Below are positions 1 to 6,745 of a DNA stretch of 8,126 nt, one piece after another. Position 1 is the first letter of the stretch; the number at the start of each line of letters is the position of its first letter. Source of the stretch: Cytophagia bacterium (GTDB lineage Bacteria; Bacteroidota; Bacteroidia; Cytophagales; Cyclobacteriaceae); the NCBI GenBank assembly GCA_013373005.1, contig JABXIP010000450.1, positions 1-8,126 on the forward strand, written 5' to 3'. Made by a program: the position numbers and the translations under genes. The notes beneath the pieces are model-generated. The model saw nothing but the letters and a program-made list of their open reading frames with translations. It was not told where the DNA came from and made no database searches.

Positions 1-867
1 GAAATGCGCTGTGACACCAACATTTCCATCAAGAAAAAGGGCGAGAGTAAACTTGGCGCCAAGGTGGAGATTAAGAACATGAACTCCTTCAATAATGTGC
101 GCAGGGCTGCCATTTATGAGTTGGAGCGCCAGCTCGATATGGTGCTAAAAGGAGAGGAGATTGCTGTAGAGACCAGAACATTCAATCCTGATGAAGGAAA
201 AACCTACGGCATGCGCTTTAAGGAAACCATGAATGATTATAGGTATTTTCCTTGCCCAGACCTCCCACCAGTTCAACTGGAAGAGTCATTCATTGATCAA
301 CTTCGTCCTCAAGCGGAGATGCAGCCTGCCACCTTTAGAAGGAGTTTTTCAGAGAAATATCAGTTATCTGACTACGATATCGGAATTCTTACAGAAGAGA
401 AAGAAACTGCTAAGTACTTCGATGCGTTGTGTGAAGAAGTAAATGATACTAAAGCGGCAGCCAATTGGCTCAACGGACCAATAAGAGCCTTGTTAAATGA
501 AGGGAGTCAGTCTTTAAGTCAACTGAATTTATCTGCTGCAAGTTTGGCGGAACTGATCAATCTGGTAGACTCAGGAAAGGTGGTGTATAAAACTGCTGTT
601 CAGCAATTGTTACCTGAGTTACTAAAAGGGGATGAATCTCCTGCTATATTGGCCGAGAGGTTGAATCTTTTGGTGGTTAAGGATGCCGGAGAGCTTCAGT
701 CTATAATTCAAGATGTATTGGTATCTTTACCAAACGAGGTTGCAGCCTTTAAAAAAGGCAAAAAGAAATTGATGGGACTCTTTATGGGAGAAGTGATGAA
801 ACGCAGCCGAGGAAAAGCCAGCCCTAAAGATGTTCAGGAGGAGTTAAATAAAGCGTTAAGTAGATGA
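1..867 (+). CDS. gatB: Asp/Glu-tRNA amidotransferase subunit B, 3' part (partial)
   Basis: This is the C-terminal 288 residues of GatB; the reading frame is open at base 1 (GAA), so the gene starts outside the window and the ATG at 4 is internal. GatB is the tRNA-binding and kinase-like subunit of GatCAB, which amidates Glu-tRNA(Gln) and/or Asp-tRNA(Asn) in the cytoplasm. The visible part opens with the conserved MRCDTNIS segment, followed by KVEIKNMNSF, then ETRTF and MRFKETMNDYRYFPCPDLPP, which are hallmarks of the GatB catalytic core. The remainder (from about residue 150 of the visible part) is the helical domain and YqeY-like tail, ending in GKASPKDVQEELNKAL. The proline-rich turn reads FPCPDLPP where FPxPDLPP is usual, so it is conserved. 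Its TGA stop overlaps the ATG of the next gene (ATGA, 864-867). I see no frameshift. Identification is secure; whether it serves Gln, Asn or both cannot be told from this. Confidence 0.96.
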   Translation, partial: EMRCDTNISIKKKGESKLGAKVEIKNMNSFNNVRRAAIYELERQLDMVLKGEEIAVETRTFNPDEGKTYGMRFKETMNDYRYFPCPDLPPVQLEESFIDQLRPQAEMQPATFRRSFSEKYQLSDYDIGILTEEKETAKYFDALCEEVNDTKAAANWLNGPIRALLNEGSQSLSQLNLSAASLAELINLVDSGKVVYKTAVQQLLPELLKGDESPAILAERLNLLVVKDAGELQSIIQDVLVSLPNEVAAFKKGKKKLMGLFMGEVMKRSRGKASPKDVQEELNKALSR

Positions 868-1979
868 AGAAATATCTGTTGTTGATTTTAGTGGTTCTCA
901 TTTCTGCCTGTGGCGGAAGTAAGGATGGGTTGGTTAAGATCACCGGAAAAATTGAGAATGCCATTCCCCAAGGAGAGGTGATTCTTGAGAAGTTTGAAGT
1001 GGGACAGGTAAGACCGGTGGAGACCGTTTACTCTGATCATAATGGTAATTTTGAATTGGAGATTAACATTGATGGCCCTGGCTTTTACAGGCTCAACATC
1101 TACAATAAGCAGTATGAAACTCTGATTCTGGCAGACAAGAACCTGAAGGTTGAGGCTAGCGGAGAATCCGGTAACGAGATTACCGTAACCGGTTCTGAAG
1201 ACATGAAGCATATGGCTGAGCTGTACGCCTTTATGGACGATTATCAGGTAAAGGTTCAAGACTTTAATCAGCGTTATATTCAGGCTAGAAATGAAGGAAA
1301 TGCAACGCTGATTGAAGAATTGACTACCGAAGGGCTTAGCATGGAAGAGGCTAAAGTAGATTATCTGAAGAAGATGGCCCTGAGCTTAGATGGTTCGCTG
1401 GTGAGTCTTCTGATTACTGACTACATTCCTAATAAAGCGGATGAGTATAAGTTTCTGGATTCATTGTCGGTGAAGCTTCAGAAGGAAATTCCTAACTCGT
1501 CAGACGTTCAGTATTTCGCAGATAATGTGGGTGTTTTTAAACCTGCTGTGACTATAGGAGATGTAGCTCCAAATCTTGAGTTACCGAATCCAGATGGTGA
1601 AATGATCAGCCTTGAATCTTTAAGAGGCAAATATGTGTTACTCGACTTTTGGGCAGGCTGGTGCAGACCATGTCGTCAGGAGAATCCAAATGTGGTACGC
1701 ATGTACAATATGTATAACAAAGATGGTTTTGAGGTATTCAGTGTGAGTTTGGATAGAACCAAAAACCAATGGGTAGATGCAATTGAGAAAGATGGTTTGG
1801 TTTGGCCATATCATGTTTCTGACCTTAAGTATTTTCAGTCTGAGGCAGCACTTACTTATAAAGTAAATGCTATTCCTTTTGCCCTGTTGCTAGATCCGGA
1901 AGGCAGAGTAATCGGTAAGAACCTTAGAGGTCGCGCCCTTCAGGCCAAGCTGGAGAGCATTTTTGGAGAAAGCGAATAG
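864..1979 (+). CDS. TlpA-like thiol-disulfide oxidoreductase lipoprotein with N-terminal DUF4369-like domain
   Basis: A 371-residue predicted envelope lipoprotein. Residues 1-16 form a signal peptide ending in the lipobox LISAC (C16). Residues about 22-115 form a beta-rich DUF4369-like domain common in Bacteroidota thioredoxin lipoproteins, and 115-225 are helical. Residues about 228-368 are an AhpC-TSA/TlpA thioredoxin fold: GDVAPNLELP at the start, the redox motif WAGWCRPC with the CxxC pair C267/C270, and the cis-proline in NAIPF (P338). Family members hold partner cysteines reduced or exchange disulfides outside the inner membrane; the substrate is unknown. The ATG lies inside the gatB stop (ATGA), so translation is probably coupled to gatB, and the perfect signal peptide from this ATG supports the start. 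The CxxC intermediate residues are RP rather than the GP of classical TlpA. The gene is followed 23 bases later by a strong terminator hairpin. Which electron donor it uses is not visible here. Confidence 0.9.
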   Translation: MKKYLLLILVVLISACGGSKDGLVKITGKIENAIPQGEVILEKFEVGQVRPVETVYSDHNGNFELEINIDGPGFYRLNIYNKQYETLILADKNLKVEASGESGNEITVTGSEDMKHMAELYAFMDDYQVKVQDFNQRYIQARNEGNATLIEELTTEGLSMEEAKVDYLKKMALSLDGSLVSLLITDYIPNKADEYKFLDSLSVKLQKEIPNSSDVQYFADNVGVFKPAVTIGDVAPNLELPNPDGEMISLESLRGKYVLLDFWAGWCRPCRQENPNVVRMYNMYNKDGFEVFSVSLDRTKNQWVDAIEKDGLVWPYHVSDLKYFQSEAALTYKVNAIPFALLLDPEGRVIGKNLRGRALQAKLESIFGESE

Positions 1980-2002
1980 TTATTACTTTTAGAAGAAATT
2001 GA

Positions 2003-2030
2003 GGCCACCACATAGGTGGCCATTTTTATT
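2003..2030 (+). terminator. Intrinsic terminator, probably bidirectional, between convergent genes
   Basis: A perfect 7-bp stem GGCCACC (2003-2009) and GGTGGCC (2015-2021) closes a 5-base loop and is followed by ATTTTTATT. It sits 23 bases after the stop of the TlpA-like gene and is the classic rho-independent form for plus-strand transcription. The minus-strand permease ends at 2026-2028, inside the T-run, so the same hairpin lies immediately after its stop codon; read on that strand the hairpin is followed by a less perfect pyrimidine-rich stretch, so it may end both transcripts. Confidence 0.88.
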
Positions 2031-4617
2031 CATTCCTTAAAACTTCGCTTGGATTAATTCTTACAGCATTCCTGATTTGCCAGAAGACTGTTATTCCTAC
2101 AATGGCAACAAAGAAGACAACTGTCAGAATGAATAGTTCTGCAGAAATCTCAGTTCTGTAAACGAATGATGTAAGCCAGTCTTCCAGAAAATAATAGGAA
2201 AGAGGGAAGGAGATAAGACTAGCTAGTACTAGTACTTTCCATATGTTAAGAGTCAGCAGCTTGGCTAAAGTTGAAAAACTAGCACCTAAGACTTTTCTAA
2301 TACCGATTTCTTTCATTTTAACCTGAACCAGGTAGGTTAATAATCCAACTAGACCAAGGCAAGAGATTACAATAGCTACACCGGTGAAAATGCCAAATAA
2401 CTGTCCCATTTTGAGCTCATCTGTATAGACTTTCGCAATTCTATCATTCATAAATTCAGCTTCAAATGGTTGTTCTGGAAAGACCTCTTCCCATACAGCC
2501 TCGATCTTTTGAATCGATTCGACTGGATCGACTGAATTCATTTTAATGGCAATTTTATTTACCAGATTTGGCAGGTAACTGCTTTGTTCCGCTAACATAT
2601 AAAGCGAAGGCTTCACTTCAGATTTAATTGATCCGACCGGAAAATCTTCAACAATACCTATCACCTTACTCGGTTCAGCTCCCATAAGCTTAAACTCTTT
2701 ATTTACCGGGTTTCCATCTTTGGCTAAGTCTGCAGCTGTTTGGTTCATTAGCACATGGAATTTGTTGTTGCGGTCATCATCATAGAAGTTCTCACCTTCA
2801 ACAATTTTTAAACCCAGAACTTCAATGAAATCCTTGTCAACAACATAGAAGTCCATGGTTTTTTCAAAGTCTTTGGTTCCCATACCACCCCTTAGATTGT
2901 CAGATGGCCCAGGAGCAACAGATGAGAAACTCATCTGTTCAATTTCAGGTATCGCACGAAGCTTTTGTCCGATCACATCTCTATGATCACCAATTTTACC
3001 TTTAACTATAACTACATCTCCTATTTGAGCCACATTATGGCTTTTATCAATGAAACGCAGTTGTTTGAGAAATGTAAGACTACCAATGATGAGAAAGGTA
3101 GAAATTGAAAACTGTAGTATCAGAAGGGTAGACCTAAGTAATTTGCTCTTTGGCGAGTTTGAAACTTTTCCTTTCAATAACTGATCGATCTTCACAGTTG
3201 AAAAAAGGATGGCTGGATATAGTGAGGCTGCAAGTATTAGAATTAGCAATGCACCAATTCCTACTGGGAGAATCCAAGGCTTAAACTCTGGTGCTATTTG
3301 CATAGATAACCCAATATAAGATTCAATTGTGCTCAATAAGGAGAAGGTTAATAAACCAGAGAGAATGATCGAAACTCCGCCCACAATAAGCGCCTCAGAC
3401 ATCATTTGAGAGATCAGGTTGGCTTTTGATGCGCCCATTGCGTGTTTTATCCCAACCTCCTGTGTTCTTTTCAATGTCAAGGCTGTGGTGAGGTTTACAT
3501 AATTGGCAATGGCCAGAAATAAAATTACAAGGCCAACCAATTGGAAAATCAGCATGGCTTGACCGTCAATGGCCTGTATGTAACCATCAGAAATTGAAGG
3601 GTTACTTTTTATATCATTAAATGTTCTGAAAACATAATCCGAATTTACTAAGGATTCAATGGTGGTATGGGCCTTTAGGTGTCTGGGTATTTTATCCGCT
3701 AGAGTATTAAGATCTGTAGCTTTAGATATTGTGAAGAAAGCTGCAAAAGCAGTCCAAGCTCGACTACCAGCTAACTGGGATGAGCGTTCATTAATGCCTA
3801 AGCGAGTGATAATCTTATTCGAGAAACTGGAGTTGATGGGAAGGTCTTTGACTATACCCACCACGAATTTCTTGTTTTCACGATCATAAGCACTTAAGGT
3901 TATTTCCTTACCAAGAGCATCGTCTGTACTTGTAAAGAGTTTATTGGCCATTGATTCGGACAAGAGCACGCCAGTTTGGTCTTCAGGAAACCTTTGTCCT
4001 TTCACAGTTTCGATTTGAAAAATGTCTACAAAGTCGGATTCAGCATGCACAACAGATTCATTGAAAACTTCTTGGCTTCCCTCAAGTGTGATATCCATAT
4101 TATAGGAGGACAAGCGAGTGTAACCTTCTATTTCCGGAAAATCCTTCTTTAGCAAAGGAGGTATTCCAGTGTGGATTCCCATACCTTCTTTACCATCATT
4201 TATCACATTAAGCCTGACTATCCTTTCCGGTTCAGACAAAAAACTATCCTTCTGATAATGATTAAAAACAAACAAGTAGATCAAACTAAAACAGGTAAAC
4301 CCAAGGGTGAGGGATGCTATGTTGAGCGATTGATAGACCCTGTGTTTCTTAATTGACCTAAGGCTATACTTGATGTGAAAGAGGAATAAGTTGTTCATGG
4401 TTTTTGACTTTTGAGTATTTCTTCTGCTTCTGGGCACCAACCTTATAAGCCTTAATACATCGAGCATAAAATAGAGTTTGGCTCGAGAGGTGCCGTATTT
4501 TTCAATATTTCGATGGAAGTCATCCAATAAGTCGCCTTCCAGTTCTTCCATGGAAGTGTTGGAAAACATTTTACTGAGCAACCGTTGGAACAGACGAGGT
4601 GGGGTTGGCTGTTTCAT
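2026..4617 (-). CDS. MacB/FtsX-like ABC transporter permease with N-terminal permease-prefix domain
   Basis: An 863-residue inner-membrane protein of the duplicated MacB_PCD-FtsX type. Residues 1-75 are a cytosolic prefix (EELEGDLLDDFHRNIEKYG) of the kind found on permeases paired with PadR genes in Bacteroidota. The permease core begins near M74 (LFHIKYSLRSIKKHR). Likely membrane segments are at about 97-117, 355-377, 405-430, 445-472, 497-517, 741-766, 791-811 and 826-848, with large extracytoplasmic domains at about 120-350 and 520-735. Two FtsX coupling motifs are visible: RTQEVGIKHAMGAS near 384 and KEIGIRKVLGAS near 769; the protein ends in the usual INPSEVLRNE. Such proteins work with a separate ATPase, as mechanotransmission machines or exporters, rather than as classical channels; no ATPase gene is in the window. 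The ATG overlaps the padR stop (ATGA, 4614-4617), so the two are one translationally coupled unit. The substrate is not predictable. Confidence 0.9.
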   Translation of the reverse strand: MKQPTPPRLFQRLLSKMFSNTSMEELEGDLLDDFHRNIEKYGTSRAKLYFMLDVLRLIRLVPRSRRNTQKSKTMNNLFLFHIKYSLRSIKKHRVYQSLNIASLTLGFTCFSLIYLFVFNHYQKDSFLSEPERIVRLNVINDGKEGMGIHTGIPPLLKKDFPEIEGYTRLSSYNMDITLEGSQEVFNESVVHAESDFVDIFQIETVKGQRFPEDQTGVLLSESMANKLFTSTDDALGKEITLSAYDRENKKFVVGIVKDLPINSSFSNKIITRLGINERSSQLAGSRAWTAFAAFFTISKATDLNTLADKIPRHLKAHTTIESLVNSDYVFRTFNDIKSNPSISDGYIQAIDGQAMLIFQLVGLVILFLAIANYVNLTTALTLKRTQEVGIKHAMGASKANLISQMMSEALIVGGVSIILSGLLTFSLLSTIESYIGLSMQIAPEFKPWILPVGIGALLILILAASLYPAILFSTVKIDQLLKGKVSNSPKSKLLRSTLLILQFSISTFLIIGSLTFLKQLRFIDKSHNVAQIGDVVIVKGKIGDHRDVIGQKLRAIPEIEQMSFSSVAPGPSDNLRGGMGTKDFEKTMDFYVVDKDFIEVLGLKIVEGENFYDDDRNNKFHVLMNQTAADLAKDGNPVNKEFKLMGAEPSKVIGIVEDFPVGSIKSEVKPSLYMLAEQSSYLPNLVNKIAIKMNSVDPVESIQKIEAVWEEVFPEQPFEAEFMNDRIAKVYTDELKMGQLFGIFTGVAIVISCLGLVGLLTYLVQVKMKEIGIRKVLGASFSTLAKLLTLNIWKVLVLASLISFPLSYYFLEDWLTSFVYRTEISAELFILTVVFFVAIVGITVFWQIRNAVRINPSEVLRNE

Positions 4618-4952
4618 GTATGAAGTGATTTAAGAACATTGGCCGGAATGTCACTCCATAAACGTGATCTGGTTTCCTGAACTTCTGCCAGTGATTTCAA
4701 ACCGAAGGAGGTAACCGAGAATAGACGCTTTCTTTTACCACCCCGTACTTGGCTGGCTTCGCCCAGTTTAGATACCAGCAGACCTTTGTCTTCCATTCTA
4801 TAAAGAGTAGTATGAATTGCGCTTATGTTCATGCGCCTTTCTGTTCTTCGCTCTACCTCATCTTTAATGTCTAATGCATAGGCATCATTTTCCAAAACAC
4901 AGATGGTTAGTAAGACTAACTCTTCGAATTCGCCAATTCCAGTTCGTTTCAT
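4614..4952 (-). CDS. PadR-family transcriptional regulator
   Basis: A 112-residue winged-helix regulator of the short PadR class. I start it at the ATG at 4952, giving MKRTGIGEFEELVLL, which is the normal PadR N-terminus; an upstream in-frame TTG at 4961 would add only three residues and is not needed. The wHTH spans about 8-85: AYALDIKDEVERR (helix 2 region), NISAIHTTLYRMEDKGLL (recognition helix and wing entry), then RGGKRKRLFSVTSFG (wing with the conserved RKRLFSVT strand); residues 86-112 are the short dimerisation helix. PadR proteins usually repress an adjacent transport gene and are released by a ligand or by cell stress. Here the stop codon overlaps the start of the permease gene, which strongly suggests it controls its own operon. 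No effector-binding domain beyond the C-terminal helix is present, as is normal for this class. Confidence 0.93.
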   Translation of the reverse strand: MKRTGIGEFEELVLLTICVLENDAYALDIKDEVERRTERRMNISAIHTTLYRMEDKGLLVSKLGEASQVRGGKRKRLFSVTSFGLKSLAEVQETRSRLWSDIPANVLKSLHT

Positions 4953-4976
4953 ATTATACAATAATGTAAATAATAT
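4951..4976. promoter_or_regulatory. Candidate PadR operator (AT-rich inverted repeat)
   Basis: A 7-bp inverted repeat, ATATTAT (4951-4957) and ATAATAT (4970-4976), spans 26 bp across the padR start and the candidate -7 element. A second dyad, TACA-N4-TGTA (4957-4968), lies inside it but is centred one base away. PadR proteins commonly bind dyads overlapping their own promoters. The composition makes chance dyads likely, so this rests mainly on position. Confidence 0.3.
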
Positions 4977-4989
4977 AAATAGAAAACAA
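4961..4989 (-). promoter_or_regulatory. Candidate Bacteroidota-type promoter for padR-permease
   Basis: On the minus strand a TTG (4989-4987) is followed after 18 bases by TACATTAT (4968-4961), which fits TAnnTT of the Bacteroidota -7 element TAnnTTTG but lacks its last TG. The expected start of transcription would fall a few bases before the ATG at 4952, giving a nearly leaderless mRNA. The match is partial and the area is very AT-rich, so this is tentative. Confidence 0.33.
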
Positions 4990-5058
4990 GCGAAGCGCCT
5001 TATGGTAAGCTATTCTTCAGAACAATCGAAGTAGTTAGACTAATGGATCATTGAGGTT

Positions 5059-5844
5059 TTAGCCTTCCTCAAACTTCACCTCATTCAGAATAAGTCCGGA
5101 GGCAGGGGCCACCAGGCTTAAATGGTCTGAAAACCCAGATTTGAGGCTGCTGATATGATATTCCAGGTCAATTTCATTTCTCCCAAGCAAAATCAACTGA
5201 CCCATCATTATGCGAATCTGATTGCGCATAAATCCCTTTCCTTGAACTACAAAGGCATATGACGGTTCAGGAAAGAAATTCGCTTTGAAAAATGTATTGG
5301 GAACAATTTCGGCCTTGTCAATGACTCTGGTAGTGAGCTTATCGGCAGCTGGCTTTTTGGTGTATGCTCTAAAATCATGTTCCCCTTCAAAGGCCTTAGC
5401 GCCCTGCTTCATCAACTCCAGATCGAATTCATCAATGAAGGTGCTCACAAAAGGTGAGGAGAAAGGATGAGCCTTTTGTCCAAAGGCGAAGAGGTAAATG
5501 TACTCCTTTAGTTTAGGAGTTTTTATAATGTTAAAGTGCCTGTCAGTTTCTTCAACCTTTATGGCTCTGATGTCTGCCGGAAGGTTCTTGTTCAGTAGGT
5601 TGATGAAATTGTCTAGGTCAGTAATGTGATCTTTTGTAAAGAGTTCAAAGACGGCTTCATTGGCCGATACCATGGCATCAGTTCGGCTGGCACCGAGGGT
5701 TTTGAACCACTGCTGTCCCATCACAAAGGTCAGGGTTCTATCAACCATGTAGTGTACCGTCTTTACGTTCGGCTGCTTGGCCCAGCCATGGAAGCGATAA
5801 CCGAGGTATTGAATGTGAATGAGATAGTAAAAACTGGCCTTCAT
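5059..5844 (-). CDS. truA: TruA-family tRNA pseudouridine synthase (divergent)
   Basis: A 261-residue cytoplasmic enzyme of the TruA family, which makes pseudouridine at positions 38-40 of the tRNA anticodon arm. I start it at the ATG at 5844 (MKASFYYLIHIQYLGYRFHGW), which places the first strand as in TruA; an upstream TTG at 5859 adds five unlikely residues. The catalytic motif is GASRTDAMVSA (51-61) with the nucleophile D56 and R54; typical TruA has GRTDAGVHA here, so the G and H positions are changed. KEYIYLF (113-119) carries the conserved tyrosine. GEHDFRAYTKK (154-164) and KGFMRNQIRIMMGQLILLGR (203-222) match the family's GxxxFxAF and F(L)RxxVRxxVG motifs, and the end (APASGLILNEVKF) matches the usual APAxGLxLxxV close. 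Length is normal. It could be the housekeeping enzyme or a second, specialised paralogue; family assignment is firm, exact target less so. Confidence 0.85.
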   Translation of the reverse strand: MKASFYYLIHIQYLGYRFHGWAKQPNVKTVHYMVDRTLTFVMGQQWFKTLGASRTDAMVSANEAVFELFTKDHITDLDNFINLLNKNLPADIRAIKVEETDRHFNIIKTPKLKEYIYLFAFGQKAHPFSSPFVSTFIDEFDLELMKQGAKAFEGEHDFRAYTKKPAADKLTTRVIDKAEIVPNTFFKANFFPEPSYAFVVQGKGFMRNQIRIMMGQLILLGRNEIDLEYHISSLKSGFSDHLSLVAPASGLILNEVKFEEG

Positions 5845-5850
5845 AGGTGT

Positions 5851-5878
5851 AAAAAACAAATCCCCGAATTAACGGGGA
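5851..5878 (-). terminator. Intrinsic terminator after the DUF1080 gene, just before truA
   Basis: Read on the minus strand, a perfect 6-bp stem TCCCCG (5878-5873) and CGGGGA (5866-5861) encloses a 6-base TTAATT loop and is followed by TTTGTTTTTT (5860-5851). It begins 8 bases after the DUF1080 stop (TAA at 5889-5887), as expected for its terminator. The T-run ends only six bases before the ATG of truA, so truA must rely on read-through or on a promoter located in or before the hairpin. Confidence 0.85.
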
Positions 5879-5886
5879 TGTTTTAA

Positions 5887-6615
5887 TTATTTCAATTCCT
5901 TTACTCGGATATTCCGGTAATGGACTTCATCACCATGGTCTTGAAGACTGAATGCGCCCTCTTTAAAGGCAGCGTATGTCTCTGAATTAGCCCATTTGTC
6001 GGCTGCTTTTCTAGCCAGCCAGTCTGGAGAGCCTTCTTCAAATTCCAATACCTTTTCGCCATTCAGCCAATGCTCAACATGACCATTGTCGTAGACAATT
6101 TTCATCTTGTTCCATTGCATGTAAGGGTTTGGTTTTTTGGTTTCTGAAGGTGCATGCATAGCATAGTTAGACGCTACCATTTTGTAAGCTTTTGATTCTG
6201 ATCTTGAGAACTCATCGTCCAATACTTGCACTTCAGGGCCCGTCACAAAGTCATAGGCATACTCAGGTTTTTCAACCACATGGTAGAAAATACCGCTATT
6301 ACCTCCTTTGGCAATCTTGTATTCTAGTTCAAACTCAAAGTTGCCATAAGAAGTAGTGGTCATCAGTGAAGTGCTTTTGAAGCCAACATTTTCTTCTCCA
6401 ATGCCATTGTTACAGGCTATAGCTCCGTCTACAATAGACCATGCATCTGACATGGTATCGCTGTTGTAAGTTTTCCAGCCATTAAAGGTTTTTCCATCGA
6501 ATAGGCTCACCCATTCTGATTCCGTTTCGGTTGTCTCGGTTGTTTCGGCTTTTTTGCCACCACATGAAGCTACGATGAGGGCAAGAGCCAATAAGTAAAG
6601 ATTCTGCAATTTCAT
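5887..6615 (-). CDS. DUF1080 (3-keto-disaccharide hydrolase-like) lipoprotein
   Basis: A 242-residue predicted lipoprotein. The start is the ATG at 6615 because it opens a clean signal peptide with lipobox VASC (C18); an in-frame ATG at 6681 would put 22 extra polar and aromatic residues before the signal and lies inside the upstream repeat. After C18 comes a short Thr/Glu linker (TTETTETES). The domain from about 36 to 242 is DUF1080 (concanavalin-like jelly roll): SLFDGKTFNGWK, GNFEFELEYKI, GGNSGIFYHV, GPEVQVLDD, WNKMKIVYDNGHVEHWLNG and SLQDHGDEVHYRNIRVKEL, all in family order. Members are secreted or periplasmic; some cleave 3-keto-glycosides, but many have unknown substrates. No dehydrogenase or other sugar gene is beside it, so a carbohydrate role here is an inference from the family only. 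It is followed directly by a terminator, and appears monocistronic. Confidence 0.92.
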   Translation of the reverse strand: MKLQNLYLLALALIVASCGGKKAETTETTETESEWVSLFDGKTFNGWKTYNSDTMSDAWSIVDGAIACNNGIGEENVGFKSTSLMTTTSYGNFEFELEYKIAKGGNSGIFYHVVEKPEYAYDFVTGPEVQVLDDEFSRSESKAYKMVASNYAMHAPSETKKPNPYMQWNKMKIVYDNGHVEHWLNGEKVLEFEEGSPDWLARKAADKWANSETYAAFKEGAFSLQDHGDEVHYRNIRVKELK

Positions 6616-6630
6616 TTTTAAGGTTTTGCA

Positions 6631-6638
6631 GAAAGATA
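6631..6638 (-). promoter_or_regulatory. Candidate -7 element for the DUF1080 gene
   Basis: The minus strand reads TATCTTTC at 6638-6631, seven of eight bases of the Bacteroidota TAnnTTTG element, 15 bases before the ATG at 6615. A TTC stands 20 bases upstream where TTG is expected. The short leader that would result is common in this phylum, but the -33 match is imperfect. Confidence 0.3.
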
Positions 6639-6650
6639 ATGAATGGAATT

Positions 6651-6664
6651 GGAAGTAGGAAGTA
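6651..6664 (+). repeat. Tandem heptamer GGAAGTA x2
   Basis: Two exact adjacent copies of GGAAGTA (6651-6657 and 6658-6664), followed by another G, lie 36 bases before the DUF1080 start. They share the 7-base period of the array beginning 12 bases further along but are offset in phase and differ in sequence. Confidence 0.7.
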
Positions 6665-6675
6665 GCTTTATTTGA

Positions 6676-6745
6676 GTTCAATGTTTCATGTTTTAAGTTT
6701 AATGGTTATGTAAATACCCTGAACCTTAAACTTGAAACTTAGAAC
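6676..6745. repeat. Mirror-arranged array of degenerate heptamers (5 + 5)
   Basis: Seventy bases tile without a gap into ten 7-mers that change strand at 6710/6711. On the plus strand five units start with G (for example GTTTCAT at 6683-6689 and GTTTAAT at 6697-6703). From 6711 on the same pattern appears on the minus strand (for example GTTTCAA at 6738-6732 and GTTTAAG at 6731-6725). The two halves are partly complementary: AAGTTTAA (6695-6702) pairs with TTAAACTT (6726-6733), GGTT with AACC, and GTTTC (6683-6687) with GAAAC (6734-6738), so a long imperfect hairpin can form. The last unit touches the stop codon of the DUF6970-like gene, so the transcript of that gene would carry the hairpin at its 3' end. 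It is not CRISPR: no spacers exist. Confidence 0.72.

Noticed and set aside
888..1259. Minus-strand open frame inside the TlpA-like gene
   Set aside because: Lies wholly opposite a well supported gene and shows no family features.
3659..3889. Plus-strand open frame opposite the permease
   Set aside because: Shadow of a gene with clear domain order; no supporting feature.
4981..5003. Possible weak terminator after truA (AAGCG-type hairpin followed on the minus strand by GTTTT)
   Set aside because: The stem is only about five pairs with a bulge and the T-run is short and interrupted, so it is not better than chance.
5845..5859. Upstream TTG start for truA adding five residues
   Set aside because: The ATG at 5844 gives the normal first beta strand and the extension would reach into the terminator T-run.
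6616..6681. Upstream ATG start for the DUF1080 lipoprotein
   Set aside because: It would put 22 residues before a well formed lipoprotein signal peptide and would start within the repeat array.
6676..6745. CRISPR array or simple intrinsic terminator
   Set aside because: There are no spacers, the units are degenerate, and the arms are interrupted with no T-run.
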